Assembly: GCF_005406125.1 (NCBI RefSeq) | Contig: NZ_BIXZ01000006.1 | Coordinates: 1-64,000 of the forward strand | DNA: 64,000 nucleotides | Direction: 5' to 3' | Origin: Haloarcula mannanilytica | GTDB taxonomy: Archaea; Halobacteriota; Halobacteria; Halobacteriales; Haloarculaceae | Shown here: in pieces, positions 18,873 to 28,731 of the stretch | Position numbering within the stretch: position 1 is the stretch's first letter | Layout: the number at the start of each line of letters is the position of its first letter | Position numbers and translations under genes: made by a program | The notes under the pieces: model-generated | The model's input: the letters and a program-made list of their open reading frames with translations, nothing else | Database searches by the model: none | What the model was told of the DNA's origin: nothing

Positions 18873-20027
18873 ATGACCACACTCTGGTACTTTATCGGCG
18901 CACTGGTCATCGGAGGCGCTGAGCGTACCCTCGTCGATCTGGTAAACGACATCGACCACGACGAGTACGACGTGACTATCTGGACGATGTTCTCGACGAA
19001 CCCGCTCGAATCGGAACTCGATTCGGCGGTGACGGTACGCTGTCTGACCGACGCCGGCCAGTTCGAAAACGGGACGATTGCAGATGTCGAGACACCGCTG
19101 GCGTACGTCATCGCGCCACTTCGGTTCTGCATCGCGGCCCGACGTGAAGACCCGGATATCATCCAGTCGTTTCTCTTCTACGGTAACGTCATCTCTCGCA
19201 TAGCGGGCCTCACCTGTTCGGCGAGGATTATCACTGGGGTTCGCTCCGTTCCTGATTCGGAGCCGCTCGTTCGCCGTCTCATCGACAAAGCAACACTGCC
19301 TCTTTCCGACGCTATCGTCTCGAACTCGACGGCTGGACGGGAGTTCGTCGTTGAGCGGGGGGCATCGCGGGACGACGTTGCTGTGGTGTACAACGGTCGA
19401 AACATAGATACCTACCGCTCCGCTACGCCGGCGTCGTTACACGAAGAACTGGATATTCCCGCGGATGCGACTGTTATTGGAACGGTCGGTCGTCTTCTCG
19501 AACGGAAGGGCCACTTCGACTTACTGGAAGCCTGGGTCACAATCACTAAAGAGGTCCCTGATGCGCACCTTGTGTTCGTCGGCGATGGCCCAGCACGCCA
19601 AGATCTCGAACGGCGTATCGAAGAGCTGGACTGTTCGGATTCGGTCCATTTCCTCGGGACCCGGGACGATGTCCCGTCGCTGCTCAACGCTATGGATGTC
19701 TTCGTCTTCCCGTCGCATTTCGAGGGGCTTCCCGGGGCAGTCATCGAGGCGATGGCAGCCGGTCTCCCTATCGTCGCAACGCCGGTCGACGGCAACAGCG
19801 ATCTATTAGAAAACTACCGATCCGGTCTGTTCGTCGATGTCCGGTCGCCACAGCAACTCGCCTGGGCGACGATCCGGTTGGCGAACCACCCCGACTTCGC
19901 AGCGGATCTCGGTGCGACAGCAACCGATCGGGCAGCGGAACAGTTCACTGTTGCCGCCATGGTCGACGGATTCGAGACCGTGTACCGCCAGGTATCCATG
20001 AACGCAAAAGAAGAGACTGTTTACTAA
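18873..20027 (+). CDS. Family 4 glycosyltransferase
   Basis: A 384-residue GT-B enzyme. WYFIGALVIGGAERTLVDLV forms the N-terminal glycine-rich acceptor motif; VIGTVGRLLERKGHFDLLEA and the E-x7-E donor motif in PSHFEGLPGAVIEAMAAG follow. The ATG at 18873 is preferred because GGTGAT, a classical anti-16S match, lies 7 to 12 bases upstream; an in-frame ATG at 18855 would add six residues. It ends the plus-strand glycosyltransferase run before the tailspike-like genes. Confidence 0.9.
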   Translation: MTTLWYFIGALVIGGAERTLVDLVNDIDHDEYDVTIWTMFSTNPLESELDSAVTVRCLTDAGQFENGTIADVETPLAYVIAPLRFCIAARREDPDIIQSFLFYGNVISRIAGLTCSARIITGVRSVPDSEPLVRRLIDKATLPLSDAIVSNSTAGREFVVERGASRDDVAVVYNGRNIDTYRSATPASLHEELDIPADATVIGTVGRLLERKGHFDLLEAWVTITKEVPDAHLVFVGDGPARQDLERRIEELDCSDSVHFLGTRDDVPSLLNAMDVFVFPSHFEGLPGAVIEAMAAGLPIVATPVDGNSDLLENYRSGLFVDVRSPQQLAWATIRLANHPDFAADLGATATDRAAEQFTVAAMVDGFETVYRQVSMNAKEETVY

Positions 20028-20077
20028 AAGAACGCGCCGGATACTCTCCGAAACGGCCTCGTTGAGTCAGTAGCGAC

Positions 20078-20090
20078 AGTATATTTTACT
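20078..20090 (+). promoter_or_regulatory. Probable TATA box for the tailspike-like gene
   Basis: The run AGTATATTTTACT lies about 23 to 35 bases before the ATG at 20113, the spacing expected for an archaeal TATA element driving a very short-leader mRNA. No Shine-Dalgarno sequence precedes the ATG, which fits near-leaderless translation. Confidence 0.5.
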
Positions 20091-20112
20091 AGGCTGACGG
20101 GAACTACTGGAT

Positions 20113-21405
20113 ATGGCCGAGGACACTCCGAACCACAACTATCAACGCCCGGACCGTGGGGCACAAGACTGGCACGTTCCCCTCAACGAGAACTTCGCCC
20201 GCATCGATACAGATGTCGAGATCAAAGACGCCGCCGAGAACATGTCGGACTACGAACCGAAAGCCGGTGCGCGGTTCCTCGCGACGGACACACGCCGTAT
20301 CTTCATGGGGGACGGCGAGCAGTGGCAGGAGTTCGGCAGTGTTGCGGGCAGCGCGTCAGCGGTTCCTCTCGATGACACCGGAGGGACAGCCACGCGCATG
20401 AGTGACGGGACGTTTGTCGCGGAACCCGGGCAGCTCCAGTCGGTTATTGACGCTGCCGCCACAGGGTCGGAGTTCGGAGAGAGTCCCGCACAGACGGTGC
20501 GGATGGTTTCGGGGGAACAGTACGACATCAAGGACACGATACGCCTTCAACGCGGTGTCCGACTCGAATGTAACGGGGCGAAAGTCGTGCCGGAGGGTGA
20601 CTTCAACATCTTTGAACTCGATCGGGACACCCAGCTCGTGGACCCGTTCGTCGACACCCGCGACATGGGGTGGAGTTCGGTGCAGGTCGTCGTTGGTCCT
20701 GAGGACGTAAACAAACTGGATACCAGAAACCGAGCGTGGGTCAAAAACGCCTATCTCCACAGTGACCCCGGGAGCGGTATCGGTATTCAGTTCCGTGGCG
20801 GCTCCGCCCCCTGTTCGATGCAGGTCGCAAGCGGGACACTCAACGGGTTCGATCGGGCACTGGAATTCTACGCGGCCGGAGACAATACCGGCGGCCAGGG
20901 CGACTGGTCCAACGGAAACCAGTTCTGGGGACGATTGCAGGATTTCCGTATCGGTATCAGCATGCGTTCAGAGGGAGCGGCAGTGAGCGGGAACTCGGTC
21001 AGAGTTCAGGCTCAGACCGGGGGTGTGAGTGAGTGGCTCTGGAAGATGGACCGGGATCCCCGGGACTCCCGCGATGATAACAATTACGTGATGAACGGGA
21101 ACACTGTCATTGCCCATCCCTGGGACACCGCTGCCTATGAGGCTAACAATGAGTACTACTCCGACGGAGATCGTGGCGCTCCGTTCTGGTTTATCGGCCG
21201 CGGGAAACGGTACGGGAATTCGCTGTTTGATCTCAGTGGTACCCGCGGAAACCAGTATCTGGTGAACAATTCGGATACGCCCGACCGGAACGGCATCTTC
21301 ACGGCCCACGGGAGCTTCGTCTTGGGGACGACGGAATTTCAGATAGATCCGGCATACCAGCAAAACGATAGCCGAAACTGGCACTACGAGTCACGGAACT
21401 CCTGA
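20113..21405 (+). CDS. Tailspike-like beta-helix protein, paralogue 1 (no signal peptide)
   Basis: A 430-residue acidic protein of unassigned family. Residues 15-75 resemble the head-binding part of phage tail fibres: DWHVPLNENFARID, then YEPKAGARFLATDT and a FMGDGEQW phrase. From about 105 the sequence has the features of a right-handed beta-helix (QSVIDAAATG, RLECNGAKVVPEGDFNIFEL, a GDWSNGNQFWGR turn), as in pectate-lyase-like or tailspike depolymerases. There is no Sec or Tat signal and no TM segment. A close paralogue lies at 22529-23788 on the opposite strand, with a methyltransferase between. It may cleave, bind or scaffold the polysaccharide made here; function is not established. Confidence 0.75.
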   Translation: MAEDTPNHNYQRPDRGAQDWHVPLNENFARIDTDVEIKDAAENMSDYEPKAGARFLATDTRRIFMGDGEQWQEFGSVAGSASAVPLDDTGGTATRMSDGTFVAEPGQLQSVIDAAATGSEFGESPAQTVRMVSGEQYDIKDTIRLQRGVRLECNGAKVVPEGDFNIFELDRDTQLVDPFVDTRDMGWSSVQVVVGPEDVNKLDTRNRAWVKNAYLHSDPGSGIGIQFRGGSAPCSMQVASGTLNGFDRALEFYAAGDNTGGQGDWSNGNQFWGRLQDFRIGISMRSEGAAVSGNSVRVQAQTGGVSEWLWKMDRDPRDSRDDNNYVMNGNTVIAHPWDTAAYEANNEYYSDGDRGAPFWFIGRGKRYGNSLFDLSGTRGNQYLVNNSDTPDRNGIFTAHGSFVLGTTEFQIDPAYQQNDSRNWHYESRNS

Positions 21406-21605
21406 TTATCGGTGAGTATGTTATGACGACCGAACCGGTAACGCCGCATCAAATACTGCATTATAGATCCGGCACCCGAATCAAGCAACCCCTGTCAATT
21501 ATAGTGACTTGATACTACATTTATTACAATAACTCACAAACTGACAGACCATTGTCTAGTTCTTCTATTACTTTGTACTTATCATCTGATTAATCGCCTA
21601 TACAG

Positions 21606-22433
21606 ATGCGGAAAATACTGGAACGGATGGCCTCCCCGCGTATGATTGCCACCGGAATCCGAGACCCGAGTGAGGTCTTTCATTACCTCCGCTCAGTCAG
21701 ACACAGGCATCCCGACCCGGAGAACCGAGCGAGGCGTTTGCACCGGGACTTCAATACCACCAACAGTTTTGAAACGCTAACGGATGTTCTGCGCACTGAT
21801 ATCCAGTCCCTCCGTACGTATATCGACGAATTCTCGTCGGAAGTCAAACCACGCGTCGATGACTGCCGAACGGAGTTCGAGACCAAGCCCTTCGAGATCG
21901 GCGGTATCGAAGTCGAGGCACCGATTCTGTACGCTTCGATCCGTATTTTTCAACCGGAACGCGTCGTTGAGGTCGGGGTCGCAAACGGTGTCTCGTCGTA
22001 CTATATCCTCTCCGCACTAGCGGCAAACGACAACGCCGGAACGCTGACCAGTATCGATCTCCCGAAGTACGAGGACGACCACACGGGGGAATGGGATGCA
22101 GACGCCGGGGCGTGGATTCCCTCGGGACGGGATGTCGGCTGGATCGTCCCGGACGAGTATCGGGACAAGTGGGAAATTCAGATCGGGAGCATGAGCGATC
22201 TGCTCCCCAACGAACTGTATTCCGGTTCTGTAGACGCGTTTGTCTATGACGGTCCAAAGCGGTACTCCGAACGGAAGCGAACCTTCGACATGGTCGCGAA
22301 TAGCGCCGGAAACTGCCTGTATTTTTGCGATGACATCGCGTGGAACCCGTCCTTCGAGCGATGGGCGGACCAGAACCGGCTACGGTGGGACACGTTTGGC
22401 AACGCCGGACTCGCTGTGGACGGCGAACTCTGA
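21606..22433 (+). CDS. Class I SAM-dependent methyltransferase
   Basis: A 275-residue protein. The N-terminal 85 residues are helical and variable; then comes the SAM-binding motif I VVEVGVANGVSSYYILSAL, an acidic residue after the second strand in TSIDLPKY, and a DAFVYDGPKRYSERKRTFDM segment where class I enzymes of the Methyltransf_24/CmcI-TylF type hold catalytic acids. FCDDIAWN follows. Such enzymes O-methylate sugars or small metabolites, and here it probably methylates a glycan residue. It is enclosed by the two convergently oriented tailspike-like paralogues. Confidence 0.82.
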   Translation: MRKILERMASPRMIATGIRDPSEVFHYLRSVRHRHPDPENRARRLHRDFNTTNSFETLTDVLRTDIQSLRTYIDEFSSEVKPRVDDCRTEFETKPFEIGGIEVEAPILYASIRIFQPERVVEVGVANGVSSYYILSALAANDNAGTLTSIDLPKYEDDHTGEWDADAGAWIPSGRDVGWIVPDEYRDKWEIQIGSMSDLLPNELYSGSVDAFVYDGPKRYSERKRTFDMVANSAGNCLYFCDDIAWNPSFERWADQNRLRWDTFGNAGLAVDGEL

Positions 22434-22528
22434 GATAGTGACCGTGCTGCACGGTCCCCGTGACATGTCCTATCTTAGAACACCAGAATGCCCGACACGG
22501 TACAACCGAAATCGAGTGCGAGTGATCC

Positions 22529-23788
22529 TCAGTTGATCGACCCGTCGTGCCACATGCGGCTGTCGCTGTTTGGCTGATAGGACGGCGGGTGGAAGAACTG
22601 GCTCGTCCCGGTCACCTGGCCGCCGTGATACGTGAAGATACCGTTCCGGTCGGGGTGATCGGAGTTGTTGACGATGAACTGGTTCCCCAGCGTGCCGGAC
22701 TGATCGACCAGCGAGTTCGCGTAGTTTTTCCCCTTTCCGAGGTACCAGATCGGTGCGCGGCGGTCACCGCTCTCGTGGTAGGGGTTATTGTCCTTGAACA
22801 GGGCGGTGTCCCACGGATAGACGACCATCGTGTTGCTGCCCTTGACATAGGAGTTGTCACCGCGTTCACTCTCCGAGCGCGGGTCGTCCTCCATGTACCA
22901 GAGCCACTCGCTTACGTCGCCCGATGGCTGGACCATGAGGTTGAACACGTTGCCGGACACTTCGGCCCCTTCGGACCGGTGGTTGACACCGATGCGGAAG
23001 TCCGTGATGGTGCCGGAAAAGCGGTTTCCGTTGGACCAGTCGCCCTGACCGGAGGTGTCGCTGCCGCTTGCGTAACAGTCGATTGCGATATCGAATCCTG
23101 AGATGTTGCCGCTTGCGACCTGCATCGAACACGGTCGAGACCCGCCGCGGAACTGGAGGCCGATTCCTTCACCTTTGTCACCCATGAGGTACGCGTCCTC
23201 GACAGTGGCGCGATTGGCCGGTTCGATCTTGTCCGCGTCCGGCGCACCGACGACGACCTGCGTCGAACTCCAGCCGACCGGCCGCGTGTCGATGAACGGG
23301 TCGACGAGCTCCGTGCCGCGGTACATCTCGATGACGTTGAAATCACCGTCCGGCACGATTCGAGCGCCGTTGCATTCGAGCCGGACGTTCCGTCTCAGCT
23401 TGATCGTGTCTGACGGGAAGTAGTTCTCCCCGGAGACGAGCTTCACGGTCCGACTCGGGCCCTGTGCCCAAGTGTGGGATTTGGACGCCTGATCGATAAC
23501 GGACTGCACGTCTCCTGGCGGTGCAATGAGCGTCCCGTCGTCAGCCTCGGAAACCGAATCGTCGGACGCACTGAGGCTCCCGACGCGGTTCCAGTTGCTG
23601 CCGTCGCCGATGTACACCGTGCCGGTGTCGGTCGCGAGGAATTTCGATCCCGTTTTCGGTTCGTACTGGCTGAGGTTGGATTCGGCGTCCCGGAGCTCCA
23701 CGTGACTGTCGAGCTTCTCGAAGTTTTCGTTGAGCGGTACGTGCCAATCGAGTGTGCCCTCAGCGGGCGTGTTGTATCGTTCTGCCAT
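22529..23788 (-). CDS. Tailspike-like beta-helix protein, paralogue 2 (no signal peptide)
   Basis: A 419-residue protein homologous over its full length to the one at 20113: both share DWHVPLNENF, YEPKxGxxFLATDT, RLECNGAxxVPxGDFN, CSMQVASGxxxGFD, QGDWSNGN and a terminal DSRxWH. Differences are spread evenly, so the duplication is not recent. It also lacks a signal peptide. It starts ten bases after the stop of the CBM6 lipoprotein and is surely in the same operon. That link to a carbohydrate-binding lipoprotein supports a role in surface glycan binding or cleavage; how it would leave the cell is not evident. Confidence 0.75.
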   Translation of the reverse strand: MAERYNTPAEGTLDWHVPLNENFEKLDSHVELRDAESNLSQYEPKTGSKFLATDTGTVYIGDGSNWNRVGSLSASDDSVSEADDGTLIAPPGDVQSVIDQASKSHTWAQGPSRTVKLVSGENYFPSDTIKLRRNVRLECNGARIVPDGDFNVIEMYRGTELVDPFIDTRPVGWSSTQVVVGAPDADKIEPANRATVEDAYLMGDKGEGIGLQFRGGSRPCSMQVASGNISGFDIAIDCYASGSDTSGQGDWSNGNRFSGTITDFRIGVNHRSEGAEVSGNVFNLMVQPSGDVSEWLWYMEDDPRSESERGDNSYVKGSNTMVVYPWDTALFKDNNPYHESGDRRAPIWYLGKGKNYANSLVDQSGTLGNQFIVNNSDHPDRNGIFTYHGGQVTGTSQFFHPPSYQPNSDSRMWHDGSIN

Positions 23789-23797
23789 TGGTCTGTA

Positions 23798-25984
23798 TTA
23801 CTGGGTACCTCCGTACCCACCCATGCCGTAGCCTTCGCTGCCGAAGTCGTCAGTTCCCGATTCGGTCGCGGTCTCCGTTTCGGTCGGTGTCGCCGTTTCC
23901 GTCGGCGTCTCTGTCTGGGTCGGTGTTTCCGTCTCTGTCGGCGTCTCTGTCTCACTCGGGGTCTGTGTCCCACCAGATTCGCGCAACTCGAACCAGTTGA
24001 AATCGATGCCGGAGCCGACTGCTTTGACCTGGATGACGTGTTTGCCACCGGAATCGACCGTTACGTCAGGGAGCGTGGCCGTTTCCCAGGTGGTCCAGCC
24101 ACCAGTGTTCGGGACATCCACAGTCCCGATTGCCTGGCCGTCGAGAGACACCTGTAGCTGTCTATTGTCTCTGGTTGTAGCGACGCGAACGTCGATGTCG
24201 TAGGTGCCGGCCGAGACATCGGCGGTGTATTCGAGCCATTCGCCGTCCTCGAAGTAACCGATGTTGTACTCCCCGGAGGAGTCTTGCGTCTCTCGGATAT
24301 CGACATCGGAGTCACGGTAGTCCAGACCGTACTCGCTTCCGTCGGTAGTATCGTGGTACGATACGCCTTCACCACCGAGGTCGTAATCCTGGGCCTGAAC
24401 ACGGCCCGGTAGCGTCGGCATGTTGTTGAACGGTTGGTTGCCGGTGCCGGTGCTGGTGGCAGTGAATTCGGCCCAGTTGAAATCGATTCCGGAGCCGATG
24501 GCTTCAATTCTGAGGATCCGCTGTCCGTCTGCATCGATGCTCACGCCCTCCAGTGTTGCCGTCTCCCAGGTGGTCCAACCGCCGGTATTGGGAACGTCGA
24601 GAGTGCCTAGCTCTTGGTCACCAAGCGAGATCCGGAGTTGTCTATTGTCCCGAGTCGTCGCAACACGGACCTTGAGGTCGTACTGACCCGGCGAGACATC
24701 GGCTGTGTACTCGAGCCATTCGCCGTCCTCGAAGTAACCGATGTTGTACTCTCCAGAGGCGTCCTGGGTCTCTCGGATGTCGACATCACTGTCGCGGTAA
24801 CTGGTGTCGTACTCGTTGCCGGCGGTCGTATCGGTGTATGAGATCCCCTCGCCACCTTTGTCGTAGTTCTGTGCCTCGATGCGTCCGGGAATCTTCTCGG
24901 GAGTCCCATTGTACGGTTGCTGTGTATCGACCCGCTCGAATTCGAGCCAGTTGAACTCCACGCCGGAGTCCAGCGCCTCGACACGAAGCGTCGATTGTTC
25001 CTCGGTCTCGATTTCAATGTTCTCGACCGTGACTGTCTCCCAGGAGGTCCAGTCGCCGGTGTTGGGAATGTCGACGGTTGCGAGCGTTCGGTCTCCAAGT
25101 GACAGTTCGAGTTGTCCGTTAGAGAGCGCTGACGCGACTCGAACCCTGATATCGTACGTCCCTGGTGAGACGGCCGCCGTGTACTCAAGCCATTCTCCTG
25201 CCTGGAAGTAGCCGATATTGTACTTCCCGGACTTGTCTTCAGTCGGTCGGATGTCGACATCAGTATCTCGAGTCTCGGAGCCGTAGATGTTCCCGCTGGA
25301 CGTATCGTGATACGCCTTACCCTCGCCACCGATATCGAAATTCTGCGCCTGAATCCGGCCGGGGATTGATTTGACAGTCCCTTCGTACGGTGACTGGGAC
25401 TGGGTCGTGCTATCCGTAGAAACGTTCAGTGCGTACTCGCCGCCGGTTCGACTGACATCCATGACCTGTAGGTAGTGTGTGCTACCAGCATCAACGGACT
25501 CGGGGAGAAACACCGGGGCAGTCGAACTCGCGTACGCCTGGGACAGTAGCTCACCGTCGGGGTTGAATAGTCCGAGGGCAGTGGGTCCCGTCTCGGAATC
25601 AGGTGTAAACTTGACTGTCACGTCTTCGCCGTCGGGCTTGAACGCGAAGAGATCAGACGAACCTGAGGATAGTGTCGTCGACAGCGAGGAGTCGATGCTG
25701 AGACTGCTGACCGAATTCAACAAGCTCGTGTCCTCGGCCACCTTCGAAACATCGACTGCAGTGAGTTGTGCCGTCACTGGAGGCTCACCACCGTATCCGA
25801 ATTTAGCTGCCGATCCACCTGTGGTAGGACCGCCTTTACCGGTGCAACCTGCGAGAGAAGCAGCGGCGACACCTGCCAGCTTCATGCACGTGCGGCGGTC
25901 TACGACGGTTGTTCCCTTCGAATTGCTATCTTCCCGCGACACTCCATCAGTGTCGCGCGAGTGATTCTGTTCTTTGTTGGTCAC
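23798..25984 (-). CDS. Tat lipoprotein with three CBM6-like carbohydrate-binding modules
   Basis: A 728-residue secreted protein. DRRTCMKLAG (about 29-38) with the following AGC is a Tat lipoprotein signal after an unusually long n-region; initiation is at GTG. Residues 60-195 form a pre-peptidase-like beta domain (FKPDGEDVTVKFTPDSETG). Three repeats of about 145 residues follow, each with IPGRIxAQNxDxGGEGxxY, YNIGYFxxGEWLEYTAxVS and FNWxEF: the CBM6 fold that binds beta-glucans, xylans or related polymers. A Thr/Glu/Pro spacer leads to a GSEGYGMGGYGGTQ tail. No catalytic domain is visible. Repeats 2 and 3 are nearly identical in places, suggesting recent duplication. It probably anchors or organises polysaccharide at the cell surface. 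Confidence 0.85.
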   Translation of the reverse strand: MTNKEQNHSRDTDGVSREDSNSKGTTVVDRRTCMKLAGVAAASLAGCTGKGGPTTGGSAAKFGYGGEPPVTAQLTAVDVSKVAEDTSLLNSVSSLSIDSSLSTTLSSGSSDLFAFKPDGEDVTVKFTPDSETGPTALGLFNPDGELLSQAYASSTAPVFLPESVDAGSTHYLQVMDVSRTGGEYALNVSTDSTTQSQSPYEGTVKSIPGRIQAQNFDIGGEGKAYHDTSSGNIYGSETRDTDVDIRPTEDKSGKYNIGYFQAGEWLEYTAAVSPGTYDIRVRVASALSNGQLELSLGDRTLATVDIPNTGDWTSWETVTVENIEIETEEQSTLRVEALDSGVEFNWLEFERVDTQQPYNGTPEKIPGRIEAQNYDKGGEGISYTDTTAGNEYDTSYRDSDVDIRETQDASGEYNIGYFEDGEWLEYTADVSPGQYDLKVRVATTRDNRQLRISLGDQELGTLDVPNTGGWTTWETATLEGVSIDADGQRILRIEAIGSGIDFNWAEFTATSTGTGNQPFNNMPTLPGRVQAQDYDLGGEGVSYHDTTDGSEYGLDYRDSDVDIRETQDSSGEYNIGYFEDGEWLEYTADVSAGTYDIDVRVATTRDNRQLQVSLDGQAIGTVDVPNTGGWTTWETATLPDVTVDSGGKHVIQVKAVGSGIDFNWFELRESGGTQTPSETETPTETETPTQTETPTETATPTETETATESGTDDFGSEGYGMGGYGGTQ

Positions 25985-26459
25985 ACTGCGTTAATCCCTA
26001 TTTACTATTTTATCCGTTGTTACGAATTAGATCTTTTTCAGCTGGCTTGATCCCCAAGATATGTTTTTTGCATACCAGAGATACACTGCAACTCAATTTT
26101 GAAAATGACAACAATCCAATTTTAATCTACGCTCAGTATGAACATATTACTACACTTAGCCGCGAGTAGGTAACAATTATTGCAGCAAACCAACCGTCCA
26201 ATTCCGGTCTATACTGTCCTTTCAGGGGGTAGTTACTGTATTTCGATACAAACAGGCGTCGACCAGTCGTTCCCGAAGCCAAGACACTCGGGCCGTACGT
26301 TGGCGGTTTCTGTGCCCGATAAATTGGTTCTTATTCGACTGGATTCTCAGCACTGATTCTTGGGGAACGTTATCAACCGTCTCAGTAATCGGCTACGCGG
26401 TACTACTTCTGGACTGCCTCAGCGTAAAGTGCCGAACGACCCATCTGTCCGACTGGTTG
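25985..26459. other. AT-rich intergenic region
   Basis: The first 200 bases are AT-rich and likely hold the promoter of the CBM6 lipoprotein on the minus strand. The rest, up to the 3' end of the next minus-strand gene, has no frame with coding character. Confidence 0.5.
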
Positions 26460-27020
26460 CTACTGGTCCGTTGTTGGGTCTTCGACTCCGACCGGGCACC
26501 GGTGTTGGAGGGACTCGCGCTCGCTCGTGAGACACGATAGTGAGATGATTGTGTCAGCCTTCAGAAGGGAGGTCTGAAACGAAATGTGATCTCCGACAGC
26601 GATCCCACTGTAGAGTGCTCTTGATGTTTGGTATTCTATCGTCCCAGTCCGGCCAAGGATGCTGAGACCGTCACCGTGATGGCTGACCGTCGTTTGAAAG
26701 CGCAGGTCATCGTACGCTTCACCGAGAGAGTTTGCAGCCTCTGTTGTGATCTCTCCCGGCGCCTGACCGAGCAACTCCTCGTGTTCGTTTGAGACGGTCG
26801 CTCCGTCGCTGTCGAGTACGGCGATTTCAGTCATTCCCTCGTCAGTGATACCAAGCAACCGTTTTCTGACGACCTTGCCTTGGTTAACGAGCGACAACCG
26901 ATCTAACCACTGCCCGGCCTGTAACAACGGTAGGACGCCGGCAAGCACTGTTCGTCGTTTCATTGGTGTTTCTTCTTTTGTCCGGACGTTCGCTGTCTCA
27001 TTTTGATCACGCGAGTGCAT
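26460..27020 (-). CDS. Putative Tat-exported protein of unknown function
   Basis: A protein of up to 186 residues. KRRTVLAGVLPLLQAGQW near residues 20-38 looks like a Tat-type signal with a short hydrophobic core and no lipobox. The mature part (about 145 residues) is predicted mixed alpha/beta and contains a PGEITTEAANSLGEAYDDL helix; no family was recognised. The listed ATG at 27020 overlaps the flippase stop by 14 bases, suggesting coupling; an internal ATG at 26963 gives MKRRT at the very N-terminus and is an equally good start. Its position directly after the flippase ties it to glycan export or assembly. Confidence 0.6.
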   Translation of the reverse strand: MHSRDQNETANVRTKEETPMKRRTVLAGVLPLLQAGQWLDRLSLVNQGKVVRKRLLGITDEGMTEIAVLDSDGATVSNEHEELLGQAPGEITTEAANSLGEAYDDLRFQTTVSHHGDGLSILGRTGTIEYQTSRALYSGIAVGDHISFQTSLLKADTIISLSCLTSERESLQHRCPVGVEDPTTDQ

Positions 27021-28512
27021 CGAAAATCGATTCCAGATTCTGTTTCACTTGCCAATCGAAACTGAACATGAGGGCCAGTGCGAGCGCTACGTAGACCCCG
27101 ATACCTACGAGTATCAGCAGGATAAACTCCAATATCGGTGCATTGAGAGCTACTGTCTGATACACGTAGGTTACGGCTGCTGCCATCCCGAGACTTGCCA
27201 CGAAGGGATACGAGACCTCTCTGAGAACCCGAATCGGAGACGCTTCGACGGTCCGGGCGATAAGATAGGTGTCTATCGGCATCATCGGGAAGATGTAGAT
27301 ACCGGTAATGAGGGCTGAAGTCCCTTCGATTCCGTACATCATCGTGACCGGGTAGATGAATATCGCGATAAGGATCACTCGTAGCGTTGAGAGCTTCGCG
27401 ATATAATCAGGCCGTCCGACTGCCTTCCAGATGGGGCCCATCGTCGCCCCCATCGAACGCAACAGCCCGTAGATAGCTAACAACTGCATCACCGGTATCA
27501 TCGGTTGCCATTCTGGCGTAAAAAACGCATCAATGAATGCGGGCGCGATTGCCGCGATTCCCATCGCCGCTGGGAACGAAGCCAAGGTCGTCATCCTGAG
27601 TGTCTGGAAGTATCCAGAGCGGAGCTTCTCAACGTCGTTTTGCACTTTCGAATACGCCGAAAACGTCACGCTGGAGATCGTCTGGGTAATTTCGGTTGCC
27701 GGCGCGTTTGAGAGCCGATAGGCAAGCTGGTAGAACCCCAGTGCGCTTGCCATGAGTGCCCAGCCGACGAACCAGTCGTCCCCTCTACTGTACAGGAAAT
27801 ACAGGATCGAGTTCGCTGTGACCCACTTTCCGAAACTGAACCGCTTTTTGGCGATATCGAGATCGAACGAGGGCCACGGTCGGTAGCCGTCCGCTATGTA
27901 TGAGACGATGAACCGGGCTGCGTCGCCGGCGATATACCCAATCGCCAGAGCATAGACAGTTGGGTCATACAGGGCTACACCCAGAGTGACGACGAAGTAC
28001 GCAACTGCACCGCTCACTCTATACACGAACTCTTTGTGGAAGTCCAGGCTTTTCTGGAAATAGACAACAGCGGGGTTCCGTAACCCGACGATGAACGGCG
28101 AGAGTGCGATGACCCGAAACAGGTTAGTCGCGGCCGGTTGGTTGAATACTGAGGCAATAAAGGGGGCCCCGAGAAACAAGACCGATCCGATTACGGTTCC
28201 TCTGGCTGTTTCGATCGTCCAAGCGGTGTTGAGTTCCTCGTCGACGTTGTCCTCCTCAGCCTGTATCAGTGCCTCTTTGATTCCCAATTCAGAGAACTTC
28301 TTGAGCGACGAGAGCGTCAGTAACGCAATCCCCATCAACCCGAACGCGCGTGGGGACAACAGTGAGGCGACGATGACGAGCAACACCAGCTCCAGTCCCC
28401 GTTCAGTGACGTTCATGACGCCGACCCACACGCCACTCTTTACGGCCTGCTCCATGACGTTATCACTGGCCGGGAGCAGTCGCTTTATGAGCCGCTTTAG
28501 CTTGTCTAACAT
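27007..28512 (-). CDS. Wzx/RfbX-type lipid-linked oligosaccharide flippase
   Basis: A 501-residue polytopic protein with about 14 TM segments. The N-terminal SGVWVGVMNVTERGLELVLL and the LSPRAFGLMGIALLTLSSLK segment are typical of polysaccharide-transport (MOP superfamily) flippases, and the C-terminal half has the GATMGPIWKAVGRPDYI motif seen in WzxC/TuaB-like members. It would move the undecaprenyl- or dolichyl-linked glycan across the membrane. It is the only flippase in the island, which suggests one lipid-linked product is exported here. Confidence 0.88.
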   Translation of the reverse strand: MLDKLKRLIKRLLPASDNVMEQAVKSGVWVGVMNVTERGLELVLLVIVASLLSPRAFGLMGIALLTLSSLKKFSELGIKEALIQAEEDNVDEELNTAWTIETARGTVIGSVLFLGAPFIASVFNQPAATNLFRVIALSPFIVGLRNPAVVYFQKSLDFHKEFVYRVSGAVAYFVVTLGVALYDPTVYALAIGYIAGDAARFIVSYIADGYRPWPSFDLDIAKKRFSFGKWVTANSILYFLYSRGDDWFVGWALMASALGFYQLAYRLSNAPATEITQTISSVTFSAYSKVQNDVEKLRSGYFQTLRMTTLASFPAAMGIAAIAPAFIDAFFTPEWQPMIPVMQLLAIYGLLRSMGATMGPIWKAVGRPDYIAKLSTLRVILIAIFIYPVTMMYGIEGTSALITGIYIFPMMPIDTYLIARTVEASPIRVLREVSYPFVASLGMAAAVTYVYQTVALNAPILEFILLILVGIGVYVALALALMFSFDWQVKQNLESIFDALA

Positions 28513-28731
28513 CGCTGTCTGTCCTCCGTAGCGAATGAGCGGGGGGTGACAGCACCGTGCCGGTTAGTCCATCTCATGGCGGTGTTCCGACTTCGTATTC
28601 CATATCGCTGTTCCTGCATAGACTCGTCGTTGCTACATACTTCGGATACCATCTGTTTGTTATAGACGGTGTAATCTGTGGCCAATCGGACCATTCGGCC
28701 GAGATCATCTCCGACTGGGCTGAACTGGGGC

